From Caldilinea sp. CFX5 (GTDB lineage Bacteria; Chloroflexota; Anaerolineae; Caldilineales; Caldilineaceae), in the NCBI GenBank assembly GCA_021405325.1, contig QWII01000008.1, positions 62,001 to 126,000 of the forward strand: 64,000 bases of DNA, read 5' to 3'. Position numbers and translations under genes: made by a program. Under the pieces are notes generated by a model. The model saw nothing but the letters and a program-made list of their open reading frames with translations, was not told the DNA's origin and ran no database searches. Below, piece after piece: positions 31,998 to 42,318 of the stretch (position 1 is the stretch's first letter; each line of letters opens with the position of its first letter).

Positions 31998-33329
31998 ATG
32001 CTTATCCACAATGCCACGGTCATCACCTTTGATGACCAGAACCAGATCATCGAAAATGGCGCCGTCCATTTTACCGACGACGCTATTGATGCCGTCGGTG
32101 ACAGCCGCTCATTACTAAGTCAATACCCGAACGACCAGCAGTGGGACGCGCACGGCATGGTCTTGATGCCCGGCCAAATCTGCGCCCACACCCATTTCTA
32201 TGGCGCCTTTGCCCGTGGCATGTACATTCCCGGGGCGCCGGCTAAAGATTTTCCCGAAATTCTCGAACGGCTCTGGTGGCGGCTGGACAAAGCGCTGGAG
32301 CTGGCCGGGGTGCAAAGCTCGGCGGAGGTCTGTTTGGTCGATGCCATTCGTAACGGCACCACCACCTTGATCGACCACCACGCCAGCCAACGCGCCATCG
32401 ACGGCAGCCTCGACGCCATTGCTGATGCCGTCACCGCCAGTGGTCTCCGGGCAGCGCTCTGCTATGAGGTCACTGACCGTGATGGTCTTGACGCGGCCCA
32501 AGCCGGCATTCGGGAAAACAGCCGCTTTATCCAAAAGGTCAAAGCGGACGCCAACCAAAAACGGCTGGCTGCCACCTTTGGTCTGCACGCCAGTATGACC
32601 TTATCGGATGATACGCTCACCGCTTGCGCCGCTGAAGCAAAGCGTTTTCATGTTCATGTGGCCGAACATCCGGCGGATGAGGATGACAGCGTTGCGCGTT
32701 CAGGCAAACGGACGGTTGAACGTCTGCATGACTTTGGCATCACCGGCCCAGAAAGCATCATGGCGCACTGTATTCATATTGACACTTGGGAAATGGCCTT
32801 GTTGAAGGAAACGGGAACGTTTGTCACTCACCAGCCGCGTTCCAACATGAACAACGCAGTGGGCGCCGCTGATATTACAACCATGTTGCGCGGCAACATG
32901 CCGCTCTGTCTGGGCAACGACGGCTTTAGCAATGATATGTTTACCGAAATGAAGGTGGCGGATCTGCTGCAAAAAGTGAGCTACAGCGACCCCCGCTACT
33001 TAGGGGCGGACAAAGTGATCCAGATGGCCGTTTACAACAATCGACGGTTGGCCGGCCGCTTCTTTGAAAAACCGGTGGGCGTCATTGCACCGGGCGCCTA
33101 TGCCGATCTAATTCTGCTGGACTACTATCCGACTACCCCGCTCAGTAGCGCCAATCTACCCTGGCATATTCTCTTTGGCGTCAGCGGCGGTCATGTCCAC
33201 AGCACCATTGCCCACGGCCAGGTGCTGATGCGCAATCGCGAAGTGTTAACGATGGATGAAGCCGCGCTTACGGCGCGCAGTCGGGAAGTGGCAAAACAGA
33301 CGTGGGAGCGGTATTGGGCGATGTTTTAA
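31998..33329 (+). CDS. SsnA-like / cytosine-deaminase-family amidohydrolase
   Basis: The 443-residue enzyme is a metal-dependent amidohydrolase: N-terminal beta domain MLIHNATVITFDD, metal site CAHTHFYGAFARG (H64, H66), the TLIDHHAS motif, GLHASMT histidine, HVHVAEHPAD and the aspartate in LGNDGFSND. This agrees best with the putative aminohydrolase SsnA and the chlorohydrolase/guanine deaminase group. It would hydrolyse an amino-heterocycle or similar compound; true substrate unknown. Selenium-related neighbours of classical ssnA are absent. AGGAGG five nt before ATG 31998 decides the start over ATG 31977. A TATACT -10 lies at 31941. Confidence 0.8.
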   Translation: MLIHNATVITFDDQNQIIENGAVHFTDDAIDAVGDSRSLLSQYPNDQQWDAHGMVLMPGQICAHTHFYGAFARGMYIPGAPAKDFPEILERLWWRLDKALELAGVQSSAEVCLVDAIRNGTTTLIDHHASQRAIDGSLDAIADAVTASGLRAALCYEVTDRDGLDAAQAGIRENSRFIQKVKADANQKRLAATFGLHASMTLSDDTLTACAAEAKRFHVHVAEHPADEDDSVARSGKRTVERLHDFGITGPESIMAHCIHIDTWEMALLKETGTFVTHQPRSNMNNAVGAADITTMLRGNMPLCLGNDGFSNDMFTEMKVADLLQKVSYSDPRYLGADKVIQMAVYNNRRLAGRFFEKPVGVIAPGAYADLILLDYYPTTPLSSANLPWHILFGVSGGHVHSTIAHGQVLMRNREVLTMDEAALTARSREVAKQTWERYWAMF

Positions 33330-33331
33330 GG

Positions 33332-33397
33332 AACAATCAATCACCGAATCACCCAATCACCGTTGTTGGTGATTGGGTGATTCGGTGATTGATTGTT
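33332..33397. repeat. Long inverted repeat, 30-bp perfect arms
   Basis: Arms 33332-33361 and 33368-33397 are perfect with a 6-nt loop. The left arm starts 2 bp after the amidohydrolase stop and the right arm overlaps the stop codon of convergent ctaB, so the element could end both transcripts. Confidence 0.9.
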
Positions 33398-34376
33398 AGA
33401 ACGGCAGCCGCCAATGAAAATCCAACAACGTCGCCGGCGCCTGGTAGAAAAGGTGGTCAATGCCCATGGCCAGGAAGAGCAGGGCCAGATAGAGCAGGCT
33501 GTAGCGGTAGAGACCCCAGATGGTGGCATTGTTCGGGTGACGCCAAATGGCAATCGCCATGCCGAGGAAGATACCGTTCAAGAGCAACGCTGCAACCAGG
33601 TAAACTGGGCCTAAGAGAAAAAGAAAGTAGGGGGCCAGGCTGCACAAAAAGAGTAAAATGCTATAGAGAACGATTTGGTGATGAGTCTCCCGTTCCCCCG
33701 CCACCACCGGCAACATGGGTACACCGGCGGCCCGGTATTCTTTTTGTCGCATTAACGCCAGCGCCCAGAAGTGGGGCGGCGTCCAGTAAAAGACGATGAT
33801 AAAGAGCAGCACCGGTAACAGCGAAATTTCATTCGCTACGGCGGCCCAACCCACCAATGGCGGCACCGCCCCGGCTGCGCCCCCAATGACAATATTCTGT
33901 GTACTCGACCGCTTGAGGACAAGTGTATAGAGAAAAACATAGTAAAGAATACCGGCAAAAGCGATCAAGGCCGACAACAGGTTTACCGTCAACCAGAGTT
34001 GGACAAAACTAAGTATGCTCAACCCAATGCCAAAGAGCAAGACCTGAACTGGCCGCATCCGCCCGCTGGGCAAAGGCCGTTGGCGCGTGCGCATCATCAC
34101 ATGATCAATATCGCGATCAACATACTGGTTGATCGTGTTAGCCCCACCGGCGGCTAAAAAACCGCCCAATAGCGTCCAGAAGATCAATAACGGGCTGGGT
34201 GGTGTTGAACCGGCCAGAAACATTGGCACCAACGTCACGGCCAGTAATAAGGAGATCACACGCGGCTTGGTCAATGCAATGTAGTCACGGAGAGAGTGTT
34301 GCACCGGCAGGATCGTACCCTCCCCCAACGGCTGTTCCAGTCGCTGATCCTCTTTGATCACAGAAGTGCGTAGCAT
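33396..34376 (-). CDS. Protoheme IX farnesyltransferase (heme O synthase)
   Basis: The 326-residue integral membrane UbiA-family enzyme adds a farnesyl group to heme b to make heme O for the oxidase. It has the family entry DYIALTKPRVISLLLAVTLVPMF, the prenyl-diphosphate/Mg2+ motif NQYVDRDIDHVMMRTRQRPLPSG and about nine membrane helices. Length is usual. It lies directly downstream of SURF1 on the same strand, as in other oxidase assembly operons. AAGGAAAG precedes the ATG. The stop codon is within the 30-bp-arm palindrome. Confidence 0.95.
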   Translation of the reverse strand: MLRTSVIKEDQRLEQPLGEGTILPVQHSLRDYIALTKPRVISLLLAVTLVPMFLAGSTPPSPLLIFWTLLGGFLAAGGANTINQYVDRDIDHVMMRTRQRPLPSGRMRPVQVLLFGIGLSILSFVQLWLTVNLLSALIAFAGILYYVFLYTLVLKRSSTQNIVIGGAAGAVPPLVGWAAVANEISLLPVLLFIIVFYWTPPHFWALALMRQKEYRAAGVPMLPVVAGERETHHQIVLYSILLFLCSLAPYFLFLLGPVYLVAALLLNGIFLGMAIAIWRHPNNATIWGLYRYSLLYLALLFLAMGIDHLFYQAPATLLDFHWRLPF

Positions 34377-34429
34377 GAACTTTCCTTACAGCTTAATGAC
34401 TCGTCTACTGAAATAGATTTTCGTTAGTT

Positions 34430-34480
34430 GGTTGGTTCATTGGTTGGTTGAGCTTGTCGAAACCAACCAATGAACCAACT
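34430..34480. repeat. GGTTGGTT palindrome with GAGCTTGTCGA loop
   Basis: Arms 34430-34449 and 34461-34480 match at 19 of 20. The 11-nt loop GAGCTTGTCGA is the exact complement of the loop at 60868-60878 and one base off that at 41062-41072. Confidence 0.85.
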
Positions 34481-34482
34481 CT

Positions 34483-35286
34483 TCATGACAGCGCCGGCGC
34501 ATCTACCGATGGGTCGGGGCTGGCCGCAGCACGTTCTTGCTGTTGTTGCGTCCGCTCTCTGCGCTTCTCCTGATAGGCAATATAGGGCAGATAGCCGCCG
34601 CCTAAGATGGCTGCAAACATAAACCATTGCAGCGCATAACTAAAGTGGTTGCCTTCGGTAATAGCAAAAGGGACATCCCGATAGGGCAAAGCGTCGTAGC
34701 CCCGCCCCGGTTCCGGCAACTGGAGCAGAAAGACCGGCAACAGTTCGTAGGGCATCTGGCGCTGTATCGCCGCAATGTCCACACGGAACCACTCGGTCTG
34801 TGGCCCTGCCGGCGTCGCCGCCCCCGGCAAGATCTGCGATTTCTGTAACATGCCCACAATGGTGGCTTCACCGGTCGCTTCGTTAAATTGCGGCCACTGT
34901 TCCGGTTTTGATTCACTATAGGGAATCCAGCCGCGCACCACTAGAATGGCCTGTCCGTCGGACAATAAGAGGGGCGTCACCAACTTCACACCGGGCGCAC
35001 TCTCACGGTTTTGATTTTTTAGCGCCACCTGATTGCCATAATCAAACGTGCCGGTGGCCGCAATGCGTCGGTAGCCGACCTCATCCAAATTGGTCGGCAA
35101 GGCAGATTCATTCAGCTTCAACGGCTCCTGATCCCACCGCGACGCGACTAGTTGATTAAAGGCGCGCCGCTCCTCTAGACGATGTAGTTGCCAGATGCCC
35201 AAACGCACCAGCACATAGACCCCAGCGATGACCAATAAGGTCACATACCACCAGCGCCGGCTAAATAATTTTGTCACAACCATCAT
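34483..35286 (-). CDS. SURF1-family oxidase assembly protein
   Basis: The 267-residue protein has an N-terminal membrane helix (WWYVTLLVIAGVYVLVRLGIWQLHRLEER, with the GIWQ signature), a periplasmic domain with ATGTFDYGNQVALKNQNRE, GVKLVTPLLLSDGQAILVVRGWIP, and a second membrane helix near the C-terminus (HFSYALQWFMFAAILGGGYLPY). SURF1/Shy1 proteins help insert heme a into oxidase subunit I. The last 30 residues are charged and cytoplasmic. AAGGAT 8 nt ahead selects ATG 35286. It is between heme O synthase and the other assembly genes. Confidence 0.9.
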   Translation of the reverse strand: MMVVTKLFSRRWWYVTLLVIAGVYVLVRLGIWQLHRLEERRAFNQLVASRWDQEPLKLNESALPTNLDEVGYRRIAATGTFDYGNQVALKNQNRESAPGVKLVTPLLLSDGQAILVVRGWIPYSESKPEQWPQFNEATGEATIVGMLQKSQILPGAATPAGPQTEWFRVDIAAIQRQMPYELLPVFLLQLPEPGRGYDALPYRDVPFAITEGNHFSYALQWFMFAAILGGGYLPYIAYQEKRRERTQQQQERAAASPDPSVDAPALS

Positions 35287-35369
35287 AGTCCATATCCTTA
35301 ACCAACAGACAACAACAGATTTAGGTAGCAACTGATGTTTTACAAGTCGGAGGACAAATCCGTTACTTC

Positions 35370-35927
35370 CTACATCCGTTGTTGTGGGTTGGCTTGCATT
35401 CGGTTCCAAAGACCGATTAACCCCAACAGCGCAATCAACAACAGGCCAGCGGCAACGATCAAATACCAGTTGATCTGGCGAGCGGCCAGCACCTCGCTGA
35501 CAAAAGCGACGCTGCCGTTGCCCGCTGTACCGCTCACTTCAATTGTAAAGCGCCACTCACCGGTGGTCGGCAAGGTTGCATCCGCTTCGTAATAATAGCT
35601 GCCCAGTTGTTCTTGGAGAAGAGCCGCTACTTGTATCGGCGCCATCTCGCCGGTCGTCGGCGCCAGGTAGACAGTAACGGTTGCGTCGGTGACAGCTTCA
35701 TCCAATCCCCCCGCGTTCTTCGCCGCTGCGACAACACCAATGGACAGGTGTATATCGCCGACGCGCAATGGATCCGGCTGTGTCCAGGCAAAGACACGGT
35801 AGGGGCCGACAACTTCATCAGTCAAGCGCGGTACGCCGCCGCCGTGGGCAGCGAGGGGCGCCGTGAGCAGAGCAACTGTAATGAAGCAGCTAACGGCGAT
35901 CACGAACCAGCGTTGCTTATGAAACAT
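35370..35927 (-). CDS. YtkA-like secreted, membrane-anchored protein of the oxidase operon
   Basis: The 185-residue protein has a signal peptide ending near AAHG (residue 27), a periplasmic beta domain (GPYRVFAWTQPDPLRVGDIHLSIGV through GEWRFTIEVSG) like the YtkA/FixH copper-related fold, and a C-terminal membrane helix (INWYLIVAAGLLLIALLGLIGLW). It overlaps the end of the CtaG gene by 11 bp and has no ribosome binding site of its own, so it is translated by coupling. The context points to copper delivery or oxidase assembly; this is inference. Confidence 0.7.
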   Translation of the reverse strand: MFHKQRWFVIAVSCFITVALLTAPLAAHGGGVPRLTDEVVGPYRVFAWTQPDPLRVGDIHLSIGVVAAAKNAGGLDEAVTDATVTVYLAPTTGEMAPIQVAALLQEQLGSYYYEADATLPTTGEWRFTIEVSGTAGNGSVAFVSEVLAARQINWYLIVAAGLLLIALLGLIGLWNRMQANPQQRM

Positions 35928-36870
35928 CGGTTGAAGAGGGGAGAGCTGTCGATTGCACACGCCGCCATCGATTCTGCCGCGCCCGGTGTTCCAACCCAGG
36001 GGCAATCATCGCTTCTTCCCGATCCCAGTTAGGAACGGCGGACGGTGCTTTCTTTTCGCTACGCATGGCACGCGCCAGCAAAAAGATAACGGCCAGCACT
36101 AACATTTCGCTGCCTGATGTCCACATAATCACACCGGCGGTGGACTGATCGGCCAACGCCGTAAAGCCCCAAATGCGCGGCACGGTGGCGTAATAGGGAT
36201 AAATCACCTCGTGTGCCGTGGCAATCGTAATGCCGACCGCCATGTTCACCGGAATGACGCCAATCACCATCATGATACGACCCCAGAGGGAGGCGCCGTG
36301 CAAATGCGGTGCGGCATCAATCACTAACCACCAGAAGAGCATTGCTGTGCCAAAAAAGGTGAGATGCTGAATGTCATGCACCCAAGCATGGCGTAACGCC
36401 AGGTCATACAACATAGGATCATGCCAACCGCCGTAGACCGCTACAAAGGCCATCCAGACAAAAGCCGGCTGGGTCAACATCTGTAGCCCGCTGCGCACCA
36501 AAGAAGCCTGGGCAAATTGTCGCCCTACCCAGCGCCGTACAGGCGCCGGCAAGCCCCAGAGGAGCAAAGGAAAGGGCGCGCCCAACCAAAGCAGCGGCGC
36601 CGACACCATGATCGTAATCATGTGTTGCAGCATGTGCATGAAAAAAAGCTGACCGCCCAACGGATCGATGGGCGACATGAGCGCAAGCGCCAATGTGAAA
36701 ATCCCACTCCAGTAAGCGACCAGCCGTCTGCGCTTGGCGACCTTGACCCTGCCCCGTTGGCGTAGACGCCACCAGCCTATCGTGTAGAGGGTTACAAAAG
36801 TCAGCAATACCAGCGTAATATCCAAGCGCCAATCCCAAGGCGAGAGCAGCGCTCGTAGTAGAGGATGCAT
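35917..36870 (-). CDS. CtaG-type (caa3) cytochrome oxidase assembly factor
   Basis: The 317-residue protein of the caa3_CtaG family has seven predicted membrane helices with histidine-rich motifs: FFMHMLQHMITIM, WHDPMLYDLALRHAWVHDIQHLTFF and ATAHEVIYPYY. These could bind copper or heme. In Bacillus, CtaG is needed for assembly of caa3 oxidase. The C-terminal 50 residues are charged and cytoplasmic, and overlap the start of the YtkA-like gene. The start lies after a 240-bp gap filled by a nested palindrome. Confidence 0.9.
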   Translation of the reverse strand: MHPLLRALLSPWDWRLDITLVLLTFVTLYTIGWWRLRQRGRVKVAKRRRLVAYWSGIFTLALALMSPIDPLGGQLFFMHMLQHMITIMVSAPLLWLGAPFPLLLWGLPAPVRRWVGRQFAQASLVRSGLQMLTQPAFVWMAFVAVYGGWHDPMLYDLALRHAWVHDIQHLTFFGTAMLFWWLVIDAAPHLHGASLWGRIMMVIGVIPVNMAVGITIATAHEVIYPYYATVPRIWGFTALADQSTAGVIMWTSGSEMLVLAVIFLLARAMRSEKKAPSAVPNWDREEAMIAPGLEHRARQNRWRRVQSTALPSSTDVS

Positions 36871-36901
36871 AATTGGTAAATTAATAATAGATCCTAACCC
36901 A

Positions 36902-37098
36902 CGCTGTCAGCGGATTCGGGGAACAGCTTGAACGAATATGTAAATAATCCGTAACTACTAAGCCCACCCGCTCCTAGCCAGTCACGGACTGGCTAGGAGC
37001 GAGCTTGGTAGTTACAATAATCCGTTCTTTAGGTTGCTTGTTAGAACGGATTTCTGCGAGTCATCCGCTCAATTCGTTCCCTGAATCTGCTGACAGCG
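36902..37098. repeat. Triple-nested palindrome between ctaG and subunit III genes
   Basis: Outer arms 36902-36924 and 37076-37098 match at 21 of 23. Inside, GTAACTAC/GTAGTTAC (36951, 37008) enclose perfect 14-bp arms 36969-36982 and 36988-37001. The core CCTAGCCAGTC...GGACTGGCTAGG recurs at 49258. It takes up nearly the whole gap 36871-37107. Confidence 0.85.
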
Positions 37099-37107
37099 CA
37101 CCTTCCA

Positions 37108-37704
37108 TCAATGATGCGCCTGTGTACCGATCAAGTAGATAGCCGGGTAGAAGAAGATCCAGACCAGATCGACAAAGTGCCAGTAGATGGCGCAGGCTTC
37201 GACGCCCCAATGTTCCTGTGGCGAGAAGTGACCCTTGCGGCCCAAATTCCAGACAATGGCGATAAAGCCGACGCCGCTTAGAACGTGGATGGCGTGCATC
37301 CCCGTCATGGCAAAGACGACGGCGCCATATTTGTCACCCCACGGCGTCAAGTGACCTTCATAAATGCTGGGGAAGAGACCCCATTCAAAGATCAGCACAC
37401 CGAAGAAGAAGACAATCCCCAGGACAGCCGTCACCACCAGCCCATTCAGAAAGGTGCGGCGGTCGCCATGTTCAATCGCCGTTTCGGAAATATTCATCGA
37501 CACGCTGCTAAGGAGCAGCACAACAGTGATGATCAACCCAATTAATTGGTTGGCTTCCGGGCGGGTTGGCCCCCACAAATAGAAGCGGGTCGCCAGCAAT
37601 CCACCAAAGAGAAAAACTTCGGACAGGAAGAAGAGCCACAATCCCATGCGATTGTTGCGCAGAGCGATCGCATAATGCTCGGCCCGACTTGTAATGGCAG
37701 CCAT
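37108..37704 (-). CDS. Cytochrome c oxidase subunit III
   Basis: The 198-residue protein is a five-helix subunit III: NRMGLWLFFLSEVFLFGGLLATRFYLWG, the helix pair with ISETAIEHGDRR, FEWGLFPSIYEGHLTPWGDKYGAVVFAMTGMHAIHVLSGVGFI, and YWHFVDLVWIFFYPAIYLIG. It stabilises the catalytic core and is near the proton entry. It is followed upstream in transcription order by subunit IV (3 bp apart), so the order is II, I, IV, III on the minus strand. Length suits the short form found in caa3 oxidases. Confidence 0.95.
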   Translation of the reverse strand: MAAITSRAEHYAIALRNNRMGLWLFFLSEVFLFGGLLATRFYLWGPTRPEANQLIGLIITVVLLLSSVSMNISETAIEHGDRRTFLNGLVVTAVLGIVFFFGVLIFEWGLFPSIYEGHLTPWGDKYGAVVFAMTGMHAIHVLSGVGFIAIVWNLGRKGHFSPQEHWGVEACAIYWHFVDLVWIFFYPAIYLIGTQAHH

Positions 37705-37707
37705 GAT

Positions 37708-37920
37708 TTAGTGTCCCTCCTCTGCTGTCCAGAGTCGTGAAATGTGCATATAAAAGTTAACAACAAAATAAGCTTTGAGTAAACCGAGTAGTAACAAGAG
37801 GGCTGCACCACTATTGTAATGGGCAACCACATATTCGATCCAGGTCAATACGGCTAAGACGACTGCTACCACAAGGCTTGTGCGAAAGGCAGCGCTCTTA
37901 CTCTTTTTCTGACTGCTCAT
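37708..37920 (-). CDS. Cytochrome c oxidase subunit IV
   Basis: This 70-residue membrane protein has two helices: FRTSLVVAVVLAVLTWIEYVVAHY and ALLLLLGLLKAYFVVNFYMHISRLW. The pattern (E in helix 1, FVVxxYMHI in helix 2) is that of prokaryotic subunit IV (CtaF/CoxD). GGGGGAGAG immediately ahead of ATG 37920 selects the start. It is 3 bp from the subunit III start, so the two are translated from one message. Confidence 0.85.
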   Translation of the reverse strand: MSSQKKSKSAAFRTSLVVAVVLAVLTWIEYVVAHYNSGAALLLLLGLLKAYFVVNFYMHISRLWTAEEGH

Positions 37921-37937
37921 CTCTCCCCCAAATAAAG

Positions 37938-37985
37938 ACAAGGAGACAAGGAGACAAGGAGACAAGGAGACAAGGAGATAAGGAG
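37938..37985. repeat. 8-bp tandem repeat ACAAGGAG, six units
   Basis: Six uninterrupted copies of an 8-bp unit (last one ATAAGGAG) lie just before the subunit IV start on the minus strand. Read on the minus strand they give CTCCTTGT, not a ribosome binding site. Confidence 0.9.
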
Positions 37986-38013
37986 AACAGAAGTCAGAAG
38001 TGGGCTGGACGCC

Positions 38014-38069
38014 TACCTGTCTACCTGTCTACCTGTCTACCTATCTACCTATCTACCTGTCTACCTGTC
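38014..38069. repeat. 8-bp tandem repeat TACCTGTC, seven units
   Basis: Seven units (five TACCTGTC, two TACCTATC) lie between subunit IV and subunit I genes, ending 15 bp from the subunit I stop. The same words form both arms of the palindrome ahead of mraZ at 60280-60395. Confidence 0.9.
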
Positions 38070-38083
38070 ACAAAATTGAACGA

Positions 38084-39967
<1,884 letters not shown>

Positions 39968-40082
39968 AGAAGAATACTCCTTCACCTGCGTTTCATGCAC
40001 GCCACGGAAGCTATAATCCGTAGTAAAGTTTAGTCTTTGCCTTCTAGCCCAAAGAGCAAAGCCTTCACTACAATAATTTTCC

Positions 40083-40880
40083 CTATGGGTTTGTTGCTTT
40101 CATTTCAGCGCCTGCCACCGCTTTGCCGTCGTTCACTTTGGCCTGTTCCTCTTGCAGCCAGACTGTAAACTCAGCCTGTTCGACAACCTTGACCGGCGCC
40201 AACATATTATAGTGGGTCAGCCCGCACAGCTCGGCACATTCCACCTTGTATTCCCCCACTTTGTTCGGCGTGAAGTGAACGCTGGAGGGAAAGGCTTCTT
40301 CATCGGATTCCGCATGAGCCGGCGCCGGCAGCAGATCCTTCTTCACCCGGAACTCAGGCACCCAGAACGAATGCAGCACATCTTCGCTGCGCAACAACAC
40401 CTTCACTCGTTTGTCCACCGGCAGAATCAGTTCCGGGCTTAAAACCCCACCCTCATATTCAAACGCCCAAGACCACTGGCGGCCTGTGGCCTTGACGGTC
40501 AGTTCTTCATTCTCTTGGGTAATCGTTTGTAGATCAACCACACCAATATAGCCGAAGATGATCACCAGAATGAGTGGAATCACTGTCCAGGCAATTTCCA
40601 GGGTGTAGTTCCCTTCAAAATGTTCACCGTCGCTCTCGTCGCCTTCGCGTCGCCGAAAGACAACCAGGGCGTACAGCATAAAGACCACAACCAGGGCGAA
40701 GAGGAAGGCAATGAGGGTTAAATGCCAACCAATCATACGGTCAATCGTAAGCGCTTCAATACTGGCTTGCACCGGCAAGGGTAGTGCGCTCTCTAAGAGC
40801 AGATCCATTAAAACGGTCACAATGACGACAAGGACGCCCGCAATGATAAAGTGGCGCTTGTCCGACGATGACTTAGGCAT
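40083..40880 (-). CDS. Cytochrome c oxidase subunit II
   Basis: The 265-residue protein has an N-terminal membrane anchor plus two helices (about 10-30, 50-75, 100-120), the LEIAWTVIPLILVIIFGYIGVVDL segment, GRQWSWAFEY, and the CuA site: the histidine of VLHSFW and CAELCGLTHYNM (two cysteines, glutamate carbonyl, histidine and methionine). There is no fused C-terminal cytochrome c, so it accepts electrons from a separate donor. ATG 40880 is taken over the GTG at 40892, which leaves no room for AGGAG. First gene of the II-I-IV-III oxidase operon. Confidence 0.95.
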   Translation of the reverse strand: MPKSSSDKRHFIIAGVLVVIVTVLMDLLLESALPLPVQASIEALTIDRMIGWHLTLIAFLFALVVVFMLYALVVFRRREGDESDGEHFEGNYTLEIAWTVIPLILVIIFGYIGVVDLQTITQENEELTVKATGRQWSWAFEYEGGVLSPELILPVDKRVKVLLRSEDVLHSFWVPEFRVKKDLLPAPAHAESDEEAFPSSVHFTPNKVGEYKVECAELCGLTHYNMLAPVKVVEQAEFTVWLQEEQAKVNDGKAVAGAEMKATNP

Positions 40881-41052
40881 AACGTTATTCACTCCTGCTA
40901 TTTACCTGCATTTACCTGTGGCAGAACGATCCATAAGATTAACAAATCTTATTCGCGAGCGTTTGAGTATTGGGCTTGTTTAGTTTACTTCGTATGTCAG
41001 CATAGCCCCAAATTTTCGTTACAGTAAACAAACTTTTAGGGTGAAGGGGAAT

Positions 41053-41081
41053 TGGTTGGTTGAGTTTGTCGAAACCAACCA
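41053..41081. repeat. Short GGTTGGTT palindrome with GAGTTTGTCGA loop
   Basis: Perfect 9-bp arms (41053-41061, 41073-41081) surround an 11-nt loop; the right arm touches the stop codon (41082-41084) of the minus-strand gene. Confidence 0.75.
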
Positions 41082-41429
41082 TTAAATACTGGCCCACAGT
41101 CGGTACCCGGCCAGCGCCAACCCGATGGTGAGCAGCAGCGGCAAGGCTGTCCAAAAGAGTTCACCAAAGGTGTGTAACACAAAGTGATCGACCGGCGCCT
41201 GCGTATCACTGGGCCGACGCCGTTGTAACAAGAAAAAGGTTGAAGCTAAGAGCCAAAGCTGGATGGCAATAAATCCGAGAAGAATAACAACCGTTGTTCC
41301 TTGAAACCAGGGGCCGGCTGCTGCAAGCGGCGCAGCAATGCGCATGCGAGCCGGCAGCCAGGCGCTGTAACTCAGGGCAAGCCAGCCAATCACTAATGCT
41401 AACGAACCATATCCAATGTAGCGGTTCAC
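41082..41429 (-). CDS. Small membrane protein resembling the subunit II membrane domain
   Basis: The 115-residue product has three predicted membrane helices. The last segment, LHTFGELFWTALPLLLTIGLALAGYRLW, resembles the second transmembrane helix region of oxidase subunit II (LEIAWTVIPLxLV). It lacks the CuA domain. It is upstream of the oxidase operon on the same strand and may be a partner of another oxidase or an assembly factor; this is inference. GTG 41429 with AGGAG four nt ahead is chosen; a TTG at 41474 would be the other option. Confidence 0.55.
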   Translation of the reverse strand: MNRYIGYGSLALVIGWLALSYSAWLPARMRIAAPLAAAGPWFQGTTVVILLGFIAIQLWLLASTFFLLQRRRPSDTQAPVDHFVLHTFGELFWTALPLLLTIGLALAGYRLWASI

Positions 41430-41612
41430 AATACTCCTAATTCCTCCCCGATATGACAAGCCAGATTGTACCAAGATTCACAAGCCCTGTCAAACCGCAT
41501 GGCCTAGCGGGGTATTTTTAGATAGCGCCGCAAGCGGCAGCAAATGACGCCAAAACGCCCCCTGCTTTTCGCAAACCGGAAGCCAAGCTACATTAATACC
41601 ATGAAGAGTATT

Positions 41613-41627
41613 TTAGAATGGTTCTAA
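41613..41627. promoter_or_regulatory. Fur/PerR-type box
   Basis: TTAGAA-TGG-TTCTAA is a perfect 6-3-6 palindrome 29 bp before the regulator ATG, close in form to the PerR box (TTATAATnATTATAA). Autoregulation by the adjacent Fur-family protein is likely. Confidence 0.55.
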
Positions 41628-41655
41628 ATAAAAGCAAAATTTAAGGTAATCTGTT

Positions 41656-42165
41656 ATGAGCAAAAAAGTAGAATTCTATCTAACCGCGTTACGCAAGGCC
41701 GGCCATCGGATCACCGAACAACGCCAGGTCATCTGTGATTATCTGGCGCAGACCGACAAGCATCCCACGCCGTATCAGGTCTATACCGACATTCATACGC
41801 AACACCCGGAGATCAGCCGCGCCACCATCTATAACACCCTGAACGCCTTACAACAATTAGGCGCGATTGTCGAAATCAATTTTGGCGCCAATCATACGCA
41901 CTATGAAACCGATCCATCCCCGCATGTCAATTTGATCTGTCTCCGCTGTCATCAAGTGATTGACTACCACAGCGATGTCGTCGGCACGGTTACCAACACG
42001 GCTGCGTTCACTGCTTTGCAACAGGCGATTGGTTTTCAACCGTTCGCCGCCAAAGTCGATGTCATCGGTCTCTGCCAAAGCTGTCAGCAACACGCGCACG
42101 CCGACCCCACGCTGGTAGAGAATGAACAACCGGCGGTAACAGCGGTAAGCCTATCCCATTCATGA
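41656..42165 (+). CDS. Fur-family regulator (PerR/Fur-like)
   Basis: The 169-residue protein has the Fur winged helix (YLTALRKAGHRITEQRQVICDYL; ISRATIYNTLNALQQLGAI) and the dimer domain with HTHYETDPSPHVNLICLRCHQVIDY and CQSCQQH, giving the structural zinc site of two CxxC pairs. The histidine-rich regulatory site looks complete, as in PerR or Fur. It is 153 bp upstream of a P1B-4 ATPase on the same strand, the same partnership as PerR/Fur with the ferrous-iron exporter PfeT/FrvA. AAGGT precedes the ATG. A 20-residue nonconserved tail follows the second CxxC. Confidence 0.9.
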   Translation: MSKKVEFYLTALRKAGHRITEQRQVICDYLAQTDKHPTPYQVYTDIHTQHPEISRATIYNTLNALQQLGAIVEINFGANHTHYETDPSPHVNLICLRCHQVIDYHSDVVGTVTNTAAFTALQQAIGFQPFAAKVDVIGLCQSCQQHAHADPTLVENEQPAVTAVSLSHS

Positions 42166-42318
42166 CCTGTACAGGTGAAGTAGCACTTGCTGTCGGCATT
42201 TGCTTTCTTGTATACCAACTGTCACAAGCGAATGCTTTACTGTGGCTTAACACACTGGGATTTAACACTGACTTGACAAACTAGTGATAGACAAGAGGCA
42301 AGGCGCACTTTCACTGCC

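Noticed and set aside
37938..38069. Possible CRISPR array
   Set aside because: Units are 8 bp with no spacers; these are simple tandem repeats, and no cas gene is near.
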